Origin: Candidatus Colimorpha pelethequi | GTDB lineage: Bacteria; Bacteroidota; Bacteroidia; Bacteroidales; P3 | Direction: 5' to 3' | Length of the DNA: 64,000 nt | NCBI GenBank assembly: GCA_018064245.1 | Contig: JAGHVO010000026.1 | Location: 1 to 64,000 of the forward strand | Part shown: positions 9,372 to 18,248 of the stretch, one piece after another | How the letters are laid out: each line of letters starts with the position of its first letter | How positions within the stretch are numbered: the first letter of the stretch is position 1 | The notes under the pieces: model-generated | Told to the model about the DNA's origin: nothing | Databases searched by the model: none | The model's input: only the letters and a program-made list of their open reading frames with translations | Translations under genes and position numbers: made by a program

Positions 9372-10048
9372 TGGATAATATGGGATACGGAATTGTTTAC
9401 TTACTGACAAATCCAGCAATGCCAGGGTTGGTTAAGATTGGAATGACCACGCAGGAAGACATTGACAAGCGAATGCGGGAACTATATACCACTGGAGTAC
9501 CCGTGCCATTTGAATGTCAATTCGCTTGTCGAGTAAAGAAAGATGATTGTGGCAAAATAGAGAAAGCATTACACACCGCTTTCGCCCCACAGCGTATCAA
9601 TGCTAACCGTGAGTTTTTCCGTATTCAGGTTGAACAGGCAAAAGCCATCCTTGAACTATTCCACCATGTTGATATTACTGAAGATGTGGTAGTTGAAATC
9701 GACAATGATTTAACAGAGGATGACCGTGCAGCCTCAAAGAAAGCACAAATACATCGTCCGCCACTGAATTTCTTCCAGATGGGCTTGCAAAAGGGTGATA
9801 TTTTGAATTGGAAAGAGAATCCTGAGGTAACAATTTCTGTCTATACCGACAGAACAGTAATGCACAATGGGGAAAGAAATGGCCATCAGTGCCGTGACTC
9901 GAGATCTGAAAGGCTCAAAGTGGTATGTCGCTCCCGGTGCCTATTGGACCCACAAAGGCCGCCTGCTCTCAGAAATTTACGACGAGACTTACCCTGTGGA
10001 AGAATAATTGAAGTTTCCATGTCATCAACATTACTATCATCCTATTAA
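9371..10048 (+). CDS. GIY-YIG (T5orf172-type) protein with a frameshift near the C terminus
   Basis: The N-terminal 100 residues match the T5orf172/Mug113 branch of the GIY-YIG nucleases: GIVYLLTNPAMPGLVKIGMT, then RMRELYTTGVPVPFEC and IEKALHTAF. Such proteins are common companions of restriction systems. After residue 167 (HNGE) the frame changes character. One base too many in the A run at 9873-9875 shifts it, and the +1 frame continues with MAISAVTRDLKGSKW and YVAPGAYWTHKGRLL to a TAA at 10005-10007, which is how the family normally ends. As read, the protein instead carries about 58 unrelated residues to 10048. Either a recent mutation, a sequencing error in the A run, or frameshifting could explain this. 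It overlaps the preceding gene by one base and lies 44 bases before the next. Confidence 0.75.
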   Translation: MDNMGYGIVYLLTNPAMPGLVKIGMTTQEDIDKRMRELYTTGVPVPFECQFACRVKKDDCGKIEKALHTAFAPQRINANREFFRIQVEQAKAILELFHHVDITEDVVVEIDNDLTEDDRAASKKAQIHRPPLNFFQMGLQKGDILNWKENPEVTISVYTDRTVMHNGERNGHQCRDSRSERLKVVCRSRCLLDPQRPPALRNLRRDLPCGRIIEVSMSSTLLSSY

Positions 10049-10092
10049 AACATGAATTTGATTAGCCATTGTATAAAATAATATAGACAGAG

Positions 10093-13000
10093 ATGCAACA
10101 GGATAATACCGATGTTTCCCCTATCAGAATTCTTCATATTTCTGATTTCCATCTGAACGGAAAATATGTTGAAGATGCCAAGACGTTATTGAACTATTTA
10201 ATTGACGCTATTATAGGCTCAGGTCAACAGATTGACCTTGTTGTCTTTTCTGGAGATATGATAGATAAAGGCGGAAAAGATTTTGTAGGAGGGATAAACG
10301 AAGCCTTTAGTACATTCAAAGAAATAGTTATTGATTCTATTTGTTCTAAATTAAAAATTTCTCCGGATAGGTTCATATTTACACCTGGCAATCATGATGT
10401 GAATACAAAAAAAGTGAATCATTATGAGGATGTTGGAATTGAGAACGAATCTATGAATAACGAGGATCAAGTGAGCCAATTTATCAAAGGTCCAGAGCTT
10501 CCCAGGGCAACACAGAGAATAGAAGACGTGAAAAATTTTGAAAAAGAATTCTATACCAGTAATATGGGTGATAGATATCATTATGGTATTTTGGCTTCAA
10601 ATTTCTTATATGAAATTAAAGGAAAATCTATTGGGATCACATCTTTAAACACGGTATGGAGGTATAACGAAGAATCAAAGCGCACAAACAAAATTGTCTT
10701 AGGAAAAGACCAAATTAGAAAATCTCATGAAAAAATTAAAGATTGTCAGCTAAAATTAGCAATTACGCACTATGATTATCTTGAATTGCCTGAATTTGAG
10801 AAAGACGAAGTCGCGAAAATGATTGCTGAAAACTACGATGCTTTTTTTGTTGGCCACACTCATAGTTCAAACGTTTATTTCATGGACATAGATACTGGTT
10901 ATTCTTTTTTGCATGTTAGAACAGCCGGTTCATTAATTGCCAACAATGATATAATGTCTGTAGATTTTCAAAACGCATTCCATATTGTTTCATACTATCC
11001 GGACCATATTGAGGCCGTTTTGTACAAACAAGAAAACGGACAATTTTTCAATCAAGACAAAAATTATGGAAATATAGGAGATGGGTCAGGTATTTTTTAC
11101 AAGAAGATACCCTCTAAAGAGGAGTCTGCAGAGTCGGCAATAAAGAGAGCGCAACAAGAACATAAGCAACAGGAGGAAGACTTTTTAAAGAGGATATCTC
11201 CATTTACGACGATTGAGAAGTATATTGCCGAAGTAACAGATGTGTTTTTTAAAATGGATTTCGTAACATGTGCAAGAATTGAGGAAATAATGAAAACACT
11301 CAAAGATTCTTCTATTCAGAACATTCATTTCTTAGCACTTTCTGGAATGGGGAAGACCCGTATTATTATGGAGGCATTTAAGAATGAAGATAATGTGTTT
11401 TATTCTCCAACAGCAAACTGTACCGATCCATTGAGAACTCTTGTTAGAGACAGACCAGATTGCACTATAATTGTTGACGACTGCGACAACGACCAACGAA
11501 GAAAACTAAAAAAGATCATTAGAACACATGGAATCGATAACAGATTAATAACGATAAACAACGAACTGTCATGTGATGAGGAGCAAGTAGATGGTGATGT
11601 CTTGATACAATTCGAGTATGATGAAGCAAAAGAGGTGGTAAACAAACTTATCGAAACAGAGAAAGGAATTGCACAGGATGAAAACATAGTTGGAATTATA
11701 AAGGAGTATGCTGGTAATATTCCATATATGGCTGTGCTGATGATAGACGCATATAAGAACAGAGGTACTTTAAGAATTGACAATTCAGATGCTCTCCTCA
11801 AAGAGTTGTTAAGAGGTAGAAACCGTAAAAACGAAAATCAAGAAAAGGTATTGAAGTCTATCGCACTCTTTAATCCTTTAGGTTATTCCGATCCTGTTGA
11901 CGATGAATATGAATATGTGAAAAACAACTGCAACATTCATCATATCTTTGCAAATCAGAATATTGTAGATGTTGTTTTTAGTGATACCATTAACATATTT
12001 CTCAAAAAAAGGAAACTAATTGAATATAAAGGTAACTGTATTAGAATTCGGCCCAAACCACTTGCAGAATGGTTGACGGAATACTGGTTGACGGAATACG
12101 GAGACAGTTTACCTGGTATTTTAGAAAACCTTAACCAACAAGATAGCTCATTATCAAATAGACTTGTCCGAGCATTCTCTTCTCGAATAGAAAACATGAA
12201 AGACTATAGTAATGCAAAAGAGCTATTTGACAAATTGCATAATCTTGACAATGGTTTTTTTCACGATGAGAGAATAGCGTTCTCCGAAGCAGGCTCACGG
12301 CTATTTCTCTCGATGGGAACAGTGAGCCCTGTCATGGTTGCAAAGAACATTCATGGCTTGCTTGCCAATAGGGAGACGGATAAGGATTGGTTGGAAAAAA
12401 ACGTAACTGATGATATAAGAAGAAATCTTGTATATGCTTTGGAACGAATCGCTATATTAAGCAAAGACGCATTCCCTTTTGTTGCGAAGTCATTACTAAT
12501 ACTCTCAGATGCTGAAAATGAATCATTCTCAAATAACTCATCAGGTGTTTTTGTTCAGCTATTCCATATTCTATTGGCGGGAACAAATGCACCACTTTCT
12601 TCGAGGATAGGAATACTTGAAGAGAACCAAGATAAAAAAGAGTACACGGCGATTATTGTAAGGGCTATTGATGCAGCCTTTAAATCTCGTGATTTCTCGT
12701 GGTTTGATACTTCAGGAATATCTCAATCGCTAACAAAGGTTGACAATGATTACAACCCAACATACCAAGAGGTGCATGAGTATTGGGACAAATGTGCGAA
12801 TATCCTAATATCGATTTCTGAGCGTACAAATGAATACGATACTAAAATAAGGAAGATTGTGAACGAACATATTTCCGACTACTACCACTTAAATGACATA
12901 CAGACCTTGACGAAACTATTGACCTATTATGGGGAAAAATGCAACTACGATTGGCCAGAGATTAGAAAGACCTTGCGTTATAACATTAATTATTGGAGTA

Positions 13001-14460
13001 AAAACGAAGAAGATAAGGTTATTGATTCTAAAAAATGGTTTAATCTATTTGAACCAAAGTCTTTTATTCTTCGCGTTAAAGATGCAATCGAAAACCAATA
13101 TTTGGAAAATCGAAAGAATTTTGAACAACTTCATAAAGAGATTTATCAAGTAATGGATCCTTATGCAAGAGAATTTGTCGAAAAGAAAATATATTTGACT
13201 GACGAATTGCCAAGGATTTTAAAAGATTGGGAGTTCCAAAGTCATTGGATGATTCAAAGGATTGTTAATAATAAAGACATTTCAATAGTAACCCACAAAG
13301 AAATCCTTGAGGCCATTTTCAATTGTGTAATTCAAGAAGACCCCAATTTTGAAAGTCCATTTATTACTCAGTATTGTATTGAACTATGTAAAAAAAGGAA
13401 TGACAGGTACATTGATTTAGTGCAGTCCTTCCAATCAAAGTTATACGATAATTCATATTATCGGTTGTCCGCTTCAATAGAAGGAATTATTGACGACGAT
13501 AGTCATTCGTTATTACCTGTTGTTATTTCAAAGTATAAGCAAGGGAACTATGATAATTATTGCATTGACAACTACCTTCGTAGATATAGCTGGCAATATC
13601 GACTGGATAGTATCTTGACTATAACAAAGGAGCTTCTTCAGGAGGAAATAGATGAAGATGAAGTCGTTTTCCCCTATTTTACAAATGGTATTTTGCTTAA
13701 CAATGTCCAATCCATTAGTGATGACAATATACTGAGCGAAATAGAAAGGATTGTTTTGTCTTATTCATATATGGGAAAGACATTCAATACTGCTCATCAA
13801 GTTGTGGAACTAATGAGCGATATATTGGGAATGCATTATCGTCCAGATTTCGCTCTTCAGGTTCATAAAAAAATTGTTTCTGTATTATCATCCAATAAAA
13901 TAACAATTCACAATCCTTTTGATAAGATATACGAAACCCTTCTGCCAAAATATCAGAACGTCATTCTTGAACGTTTTTTTGAAGATATTGCCGCAAATGA
14001 CGACAGAATGAAATACTATTGGGAAGTCCACTATAGTTTGGGGTCTGGCTTCGGTTACGGGGTTGGGCCTTTATTCAAATGTGACTATGAGTCCTTAAAA
14101 CGGGCATGCATTAAGTATCCTGAAACATTGCCAGAACGTATGGCAGAAATGTGTCCTGTCGTTGAACCTGACAAACAGCCACAAGATACTTTTTTTTGGT
14201 GGTTATGCGACAATTTTGGTGACAGGGAGGATATGTTGAGAGGTTTTAGTGGTAATCTGGGAACATACAGTTATTGCGGGTCAGCATCGGACTCCTTTGC
14301 CGATTATATTGCCTCCAGAGAAGACATCCTAACTCCATATCTTCAACATCCAAACAAAACGGTACAAGAATGGGCACAACGCCAAATAAATTCTCTCCGA
14401 AAAGAAGTCCAGTATGAACGAGATAGTGAAGAATACTCAAAAATGATTCATCAAAGATAA
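10093..14460 (+). CDS. Metallophosphoesterase-STAND NTPase fusion, probable defence protein
   Basis: A 1455-residue cytoplasmic protein. Residues 11-260 are a calcineurin-like phosphoesterase with all metal motifs: DFH (18-20), GD (54-55), GNHD (99-102), TH (H226) and GHTH (254-257). A charged linker (about 340-370) leads to a P-loop NTPase with Walker A SGMGKT (K421) and Walker B TIIVDDCD (D462, D463). NIPYMA, resembling the GxP motif of STAND/NB-ARC ATPases, follows near residue 550, then a winged-helix-like segment. The last 750 residues are helical with no family I recognise; in STAND proteins this end usually senses the trigger. By analogy the phosphoesterase would be the effector, cutting nucleic acid or a nucleotide once the ATPase oligomerises. 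Its place between a restriction enzyme and an AlbA_2 gene supports a defence role. That role is inferred. Confidence 0.75.
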   Translation: MQQDNTDVSPIRILHISDFHLNGKYVEDAKTLLNYLIDAIIGSGQQIDLVVFSGDMIDKGGKDFVGGINEAFSTFKEIVIDSICSKLKISPDRFIFTPGNHDVNTKKVNHYEDVGIENESMNNEDQVSQFIKGPELPRATQRIEDVKNFEKEFYTSNMGDRYHYGILASNFLYEIKGKSIGITSLNTVWRYNEESKRTNKIVLGKDQIRKSHEKIKDCQLKLAITHYDYLELPEFEKDEVAKMIAENYDAFFVGHTHSSNVYFMDIDTGYSFLHVRTAGSLIANNDIMSVDFQNAFHIVSYYPDHIEAVLYKQENGQFFNQDKNYGNIGDGSGIFYKKIPSKEESAESAIKRAQQEHKQQEEDFLKRISPFTTIEKYIAEVTDVFFKMDFVTCARIEEIMKTLKDSSIQNIHFLALSGMGKTRIIMEAFKNEDNVFYSPTANCTDPLRTLVRDRPDCTIIVDDCDNDQRRKLKKIIRTHGIDNRLITINNELSCDEEQVDGDVLIQFEYDEAKEVVNKLIETEKGIAQDENIVGIIKEYAGNIPYMAVLMIDAYKNRGTLRIDNSDALLKELLRGRNRKNENQEKVLKSIALFNPLGYSDPVDDEYEYVKNNCNIHHIFANQNIVDVVFSDTINIFLKKRKLIEYKGNCIRIRPKPLAEWLTEYWLTEYGDSLPGILENLNQQDSSLSNRLVRAFSSRIENMKDYSNAKELFDKLHNLDNGFFHDERIAFSEAGSRLFLSMGTVSPVMVAKNIHGLLANRETDKDWLEKNVTDDIRRNLVYALERIAILSKDAFPFVAKSLLILSDAENESFSNNSSGVFVQLFHILLAGTNAPLSSRIGILEENQDKKEYTAIIVRAIDAAFKSRDFSWFDTSGISQSLTKVDNDYNPTYQEVHEYWDKCANILISISERTNEYDTKIRKIVNEHISDYYHLNDIQTLTKLLTYYGEKCNYDWPEIRKTLRYNINYWSKNEEDKVIDSKKWFNLFEPKSFILRVKDAIENQYLENRKNFEQLHKEIYQVMDPYAREFVEKKIYLTDELPRILKDWEFQSHWMIQRIVNNKDISIVTHKEILEAIFNCVIQEDPNFESPFITQYCIELCKKRNDRYIDLVQSFQSKLYDNSYYRLSASIEGIIDDDSHSLLPVVISKYKQGNYDNYCIDNYLRRYSWQYRLDSILTITKELLQEEIDEDEVVFPYFTNGILLNNVQSISDDNILSEIERIVLSYSYMGKTFNTAHQVVELMSDILGMHYRPDFALQVHKKIVSVLSSNKITIHNPFDKIYETLLPKYQNVILERFFEDIAANDDRMKYYWEVHYSLGSGFGYGVGPLFKCDYESLKRACIKYPETLPERMAEMCPVVEPDKQPQDTFFWWLCDNFGDREDMLRGFSGNLGTYSYCGSASDSFADYIASREDILTPYLQHPNKTVQEWAQRQINSLRKEVQYERDSEEYSKMIHQR

Positions 14461-14491
14461 ATTTCGTCTGTAATAAACACTATGACAACAT

Positions 14492-15997
14492 ATGAATCAA
14501 ACTGATATAAACAATACGCTGATAAAAGGCGAGTGTACAATCCTTGAGTGCAAGCGTGCAAAATCCGAAGTTCCGAAATCTGTTTGGGAAACATATTCTG
14601 CATTTGCCAACACCATCGGTGGTGTGATTCTGCTGGGTATTGAAGAGAATCGTAAAGAAACAGATATAACAAAACGTTTTCAAATAGTTGGTGTAGATGA
14701 TGCACAGAAGATTGTCAATGACTTCTGGAACACCCTCAACAGCGATAAGGTAAACGAAAATATCCTTATTAGCGAGGATGTGAATATTGTCGAGATAAAC
14801 GATGTGCAGATAGTATGTATCCATGTGCCACAAGCAGATTGGAGAATGAAACCCATTTACCTGAATGGCAATGTGTATAAAGGGACTTATAGACGAAACC
14901 ACGAAGGTGATTATCATTGTACAGAACGTCAGGTAAGGGCAATGATACGAGACTCGTTTGAAGACGGAAACGACGGTATGCTGCTGGAGCACTACGATAT
15001 GAACGATATCGACATTGACACATTGCGCCGTTACCGTACCCTATTCCAATATAGGAACGAGGGGCACGTATGGAATGAGGCCGATGACAAAACGTTTCTC
15101 AAGAATCTTGGTGGTTATATTGTTGATAGGGCTACAGGAAAAGAAGGACTTTCAATGGCTGGACTGATGATGTTTGGCAAAGGATTATCGGTGCAAGAGC
15201 GGTTCGCCAATTTTAGGATGGACTACATCGATTTCTGCAATCTCATCGGTGATGAACGTTATAGTGACAGACTGACATACGATGGACGTTGGGAGAATAA
15301 CCTCTATCAGTTCTTCAGCAGGGTAATACCGAAAGTCACGGCAGACCTTCCAAGACCATTCCGTATGGAAGGAATACAGAGAGTGGATGACACACCACAG
15401 CACAAGGCGGTGAGAGAAGCCTTCACAAATGCCATCATACACTCCGACTTGTTGATGGATGCCGGAATATTACGAGTTGAGAAACACGACGACAGGTTGT
15501 GTTTTCGTAATCCTGGACTACTGAAACTACCTATCGAGATGATATACGAAGGCGGAAATTCCAAGGCTCGTAATCCAAGAATTCAAAATATGCTCCGTAT
15601 GATTGGTTATGGGGAAAACGTCGGGTCTGGATTCCCAACCATCATATCTGCTTGGAATGAAGCTCGATGGGCTGATCCCGAATTGAAAAACAAGATTGAA
15701 GTTGATGAGGTGGAATTGGTGCTTCCTTTACCTAATAAGAAGGATAGAGATGCAAATGACACACTAAATGATACGCTAAATGATACACTAAATGATACAC
15801 TAAATGATGATGTGATGACAACATACACGATTATTCGTCTAAATCCAGGTATCCAGCGTAAAGGCATTTCCGACATCTCTGGGAAAAGTGTCGCTACAAC
15901 CAGTAGATATTTGGCTATCCTTGTGAAAGAGGGTTTGATTGAGCATCGAGATTCAGACAAGACAGGAGGATACTATGCAAAAGAAGGTACAAAATAG
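14492..15997 (+). CDS. AlbA_2 (Schlafen-type) ATP-binding putative regulator
   Basis: A 501-residue protein of the family often annotated as ATP-binding protein or RecG-like transcriptional regulator. The AlbA_2 domain lies at the N terminus (LECKRA ... ANTIGGVILLGIEE, about residues 16-50). A GHKL-like ATP-binding region follows, with HKAVREAFTNAIIHSDL near 305-321 and GYGENVGSGFP near 371-381. A winged-helix domain forms the end (about 445-501). Just before that lies a tandem TLND repeat (positions 15755-15802). Such genes frequently sit inside restriction-modification loci of Bacteroidota, and this one follows the phosphoesterase-NTPase by 31 bases. A regulatory or RNA/DNA-binding role is inferred from the family. 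Confidence 0.8.
   Translation: MNQTDINNTLIKGECTILECKRAKSEVPKSVWETYSAFANTIGGVILLGIEENRKETDITKRFQIVGVDDAQKIVNDFWNTLNSDKVNENILISEDVNIVEINDVQIVCIHVPQADWRMKPIYLNGNVYKGTYRRNHEGDYHCTERQVRAMIRDSFEDGNDGMLLEHYDMNDIDIDTLRRYRTLFQYRNEGHVWNEADDKTFLKNLGGYIVDRATGKEGLSMAGLMMFGKGLSVQERFANFRMDYIDFCNLIGDERYSDRLTYDGRWENNLYQFFSRVIPKVTADLPRPFRMEGIQRVDDTPQHKAVREAFTNAIIHSDLLMDAGILRVEKHDDRLCFRNPGLLKLPIEMIYEGGNSKARNPRIQNMLRMIGYGENVGSGFPTIISAWNEARWADPELKNKIEVDEVELVLPLPNKKDRDANDTLNDTLNDTLNDTLNDDVMTTYTIIRLNPGIQRKGISDISGKSVATTSRYLAILVKEGLIEHRDSDKTGGYYAKEGTK
15755..15802 (+). repeat. Four in-frame 12-bp tandem repeats inside the AlbA_2 gene
   Basis: Four copies of AATGAYACRCTA lie end to end (15755-15766, 15767-15778, 15779-15790, 15791-15802), with a half copy after. 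They encode the repeated tetrapeptide TLND between the ATP-binding region and the C-terminal winged helix. Because the unit is 12 bp, copy-number change would alter linker length without breaking the frame. Confidence 0.9.
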
Positions 15998-16323
15998 AAT
16001 GTAGTCGGTCAATTACAAATAGGTGAAAACCAATAATCATCGGCCATAAAAGTGGCCATAATTTGGGCCTATTTTTATTTGATACGATTAAGAAATTTGT
16101 TGCGCTAATATTTGTAAATTATTAACAGATAGAGCACTACTTATTTTATGGTTATTTGATAGTCCATACTGAAATCAATGTGAATTCAAATGACATTTTC
16201 ATTGAAAAAAAACCGATTGGGCAGATAGGAGGACGCATTAGGTTCCGTTTTGACAAAAAGAGCGTTGTATTTAGGAATCTTGAATAATTGAAACAGCGGA
16301 AATGATTGTCAGAAACAGGAATC
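15998..16323. other. Intergenic stretch with a small gene remnant
   Basis: No complete gene is visible. A GGCC-rich imperfect hairpin near 16042-16070 could end transcription of the AlbA_2 gene. An ATG-less open frame ending at 16287 encodes about 50 residues (last part IGGRIRFRFDKKSVVFRNLE) that look like the tail of a lost gene. I could not identify it. Confidence 0.3.
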
Positions 16324-16419
16324 TTTCTTTGCAAAGAAAAGAAAGATGCTAAAATCTTTCTTTGTAAAGAAAGAAAACACACAAAATATTTTCTTTGTAA
16401 AAAAAAAAACGTACATTTG
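16324..16419 (+). promoter_or_regulatory. Three 33-bp-spaced palindromes and promoter of the AAA_14 gene
   Basis: TTTCTTTGCAAAGAAA at 16324-16339 is a near-perfect palindrome. A second copy (TTTCTTTGTAAAGAAA) begins at 16357 and a third, decayed at its right end, at 16390: exact 33-base spacing, about three helical turns. Downstream, TACATTTG at 16412-16419 fits the Bacteroidota -7 element, and the third palindrome covers the expected -33 region. This layout suggests a repressor bound on one face of the helix, most simply autoregulation of the gene at 16446. Confidence 0.55.
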
Positions 16420-16445
16420 CAGATGGAATCATAAATTGATTGTAT

Positions 16446-17642
16446 ATGCAAAATCTTGTATCTGCGTACAATAGAAGTATTGATGAGGTATCGGACAACT
16501 TCAAGAGATATCTGTATGGTACTATAGACTGGCAAGAACGCCTGATTGGGATAAAGGGGTCTCGCGGAGTAGGAAAGACCACAATGTTGCTTCAACATAT
16601 AAAGACATCATTTCCAGAAAGATCCCAGGCATTCTATGTTTCGTTGGACAATATGTGGTTCAGCAGCCACACCCTCTCTGAACTGGTGGAGTATCTCTAT
16701 ACCCACGGCGTGACACACCTATTCCTTGACGAAGTACACCGCTACCCGCAATGGGTGCGCGAGATAAAAAACAGCTACGACAGCTATCCCAAACTGCATA
16801 TTGTTTTCACCGGTTCGTCATTATTGGAGATAGACAACGCTCAAGCCGACCTTTCAAGGAGGGTAAGAATGTACCATTTGCACGGTCTTTCATTTAGGGA
16901 GTATCTCGAACTCAAAGGCGTAGCGACATTGCCAACGCTTCAGTTGGAAGAGATACTGACTCATCATGTACAACGGGCTGCTGAAATCACCTCGCAGATA
17001 AAAATACTTCCTTATTTTGAACAATATATACAATGTGGATACTATCCTTTCTTTGTCGAAGTGTCGTCTCAAGATAGTTATAGGGAAAGGTTGCAACGAG
17101 TGATATCTACAATAATAGAGAATGACATTCCCGCCGTAGAGAAAGTAGAATATGAGACCCTGCTAAAGGTAAAACGTCTGCTGATGTTATTGTCTCAAAT
17201 GGTCCCTTTCACGCTAAACATCACGTCGATATGTGAAAAGATATCCGTTACTCGCAATCAGCTCATACGGCTCTTGTCTCTGATGGAGCGAGCTTCATTG
17301 ATACGCCAACTGAGGGATGACAGCAAAGGGATGAAGTCGATAGGAAAACCCGATAAAATACTGTTTGACAATCCCAATGTGATGCACGCTTTGAGCGGCA
17401 ATACGGATATAGGGACAATGCGGGAGTCATTTTTGGCGATGTCGATTGCTCATTCTCACCAGATACAGCAACCAAAGCAGGGAGACCTATTGGTGGACAA
17501 CACCTATCTGTTTGAAGTCGGAGGGAAAGACAAGGGCTTTGCCCAAATACGCAACATCGAGAATAGTTTTGTAGCCGCAGATGGCATTGAAGTAGGCTTC
17601 GGGAACAAAATTCCCTTATGGCTTTTCGGTTTCTTGTATTAA
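16446..17642 (+). CDS. AAA_14/DUF4143 ATP-binding protein
   Basis: A 398-residue ATPase of the AAA_14-DUF4143 family, widespread in Bacteroidota and of unknown cellular role. Walker A is GSRGVGKTT (about residues 38-46). Walker B is HLFLDEVHRYPQW (about 91-103). Sensor-like VFTGSSLLEID follows at about 120-130, then a winged-helix region, and the nuclease-like DUF4143 tail (LVDNTYLFEVGGKDKGFAQIRN) closes the chain. An in-frame TTG lies six bases upstream, but ATG 16446 is the better start. It stands alone with its own promoter and palindrome array. Members are often found in mobile or defence regions. The complete motifs contrast with the dead relative at 4861-5247. Confidence 0.8.
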   Translation: MQNLVSAYNRSIDEVSDNFKRYLYGTIDWQERLIGIKGSRGVGKTTMLLQHIKTSFPERSQAFYVSLDNMWFSSHTLSELVEYLYTHGVTHLFLDEVHRYPQWVREIKNSYDSYPKLHIVFTGSSLLEIDNAQADLSRRVRMYHLHGLSFREYLELKGVATLPTLQLEEILTHHVQRAAEITSQIKILPYFEQYIQCGYYPFFVEVSSQDSYRERLQRVISTIIENDIPAVEKVEYETLLKVKRLLMLLSQMVPFTLNITSICEKISVTRNQLIRLLSLMERASLIRQLRDDSKGMKSIGKPDKILFDNPNVMHALSGNTDIGTMRESFLAMSIAHSHQIQQPKQGDLLVDNTYLFEVGGKDKGFAQIRNIENSFVAADGIEVGFGNKIPLWLFGFLY

Positions 17643-17782
17643 GAAGCCGTTTTAAATTAGCGCCGTAAGTACAGCATAACAAGCCAATTAACCATTCCGC
17701 CCTATAGAGTCTGACTCGATGACAACGATGGTTGCGTCGGATTATCTAATGGCAGATGCAGAACCCAAACACAAAATCAATT

Positions 17783-17805
17783 TATAGTCGGATCTTGTAT
17801 TTGCT
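17783..17805. repeat. Distal copy of the oxyR 3' end (23-bp direct repeat)
   Basis: The 23 bases from 17783 to 17805 are identical to 18250-18272, which encode the last residues of OxyR (minus strand, SKYKIR plus the start of the stop). This copy lies immediately after the stop codon of the 87-residue gene. The two copies bracket about 445 bases. Confidence 0.85.
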
Positions 17806-18068
17806 TACGGGAAGTAGTTTAGGTTTGGATTTTTGACACTTTCAATATAGTATTCTTCGGCTTCTTCCTCGGTCATAATTCTAACGTTGCAATTATCATC
17901 AACCATCGTGAATTGTATGGGAAAAGCAAAATCGATTAGATAATTTTCTACTTCGAAATAATACAATTCATATTTTTTCCATACACCAACTTTTTTAATG
18001 CTAATATTAGCACCTGGAAAATCTTGAGAAATAAAATCTTTTACGGCTTTGGTCTTCTTTGTAAACAT
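17805..18068 (-). CDS. Small 87-residue protein of unknown function
   Basis: An 87-residue acidic protein starting with a basic stretch (MFTKKTKAVKDFISQDFPGA). It alternates hydrophobic and charged residues in a way that suggests a small alpha/beta fold (VWKKYELYYFEVENYLIDFAF). No signal peptide or membrane helix. I do not recognise a family. The stop codon abuts the distal copy of the oxyR 3' end, so the gene seems to be the cargo between two copies of that sequence. AT-rich composition matches the defence block on its left rather than oxyR on its right. Confidence 0.6.
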   Translation of the reverse strand: MFTKKTKAVKDFISQDFPGANISIKKVGVWKKYELYYFEVENYLIDFAFPIQFTMVDDNCNVRIMTEEEAEEYYIESVKNPNLNYFP

Positions 18069-18163
18069 TTTGAATCAATTTTTTCAATAATTCGACATCA
18101 AAAAATATGCCAAAGCCGAAAAACGGACAAAGAAATTTGCACAAAAATGGGGATTTATTTGAA

Positions 18164-18194
18164 AAAAGCTGCCTGAAGATTTCAAGCAGCTTTT
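18164..18194 (-). terminator. Rho-independent terminator after oxyR
   Basis: AAAAGCTGC (18164-18172) pairs with GCAGCTTTT (18186-18194). Read on the minus strand the hairpin ends in a T run. It lies 55 bases beyond the oxyR stop. Confidence 0.7.
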
Positions 18195-18248
18195 CTCGTT
18201 ATTCAGAAAAATATGTCTTTTACAATGGTCTGCAAATGCGAGTACAAA

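Noticed and set aside
14480..14992. 170-codon minus-strand frame over the AlbA_2 gene
   Set aside because: It lies opposite the conserved AlbA_2 domain, and its product shows no family features.
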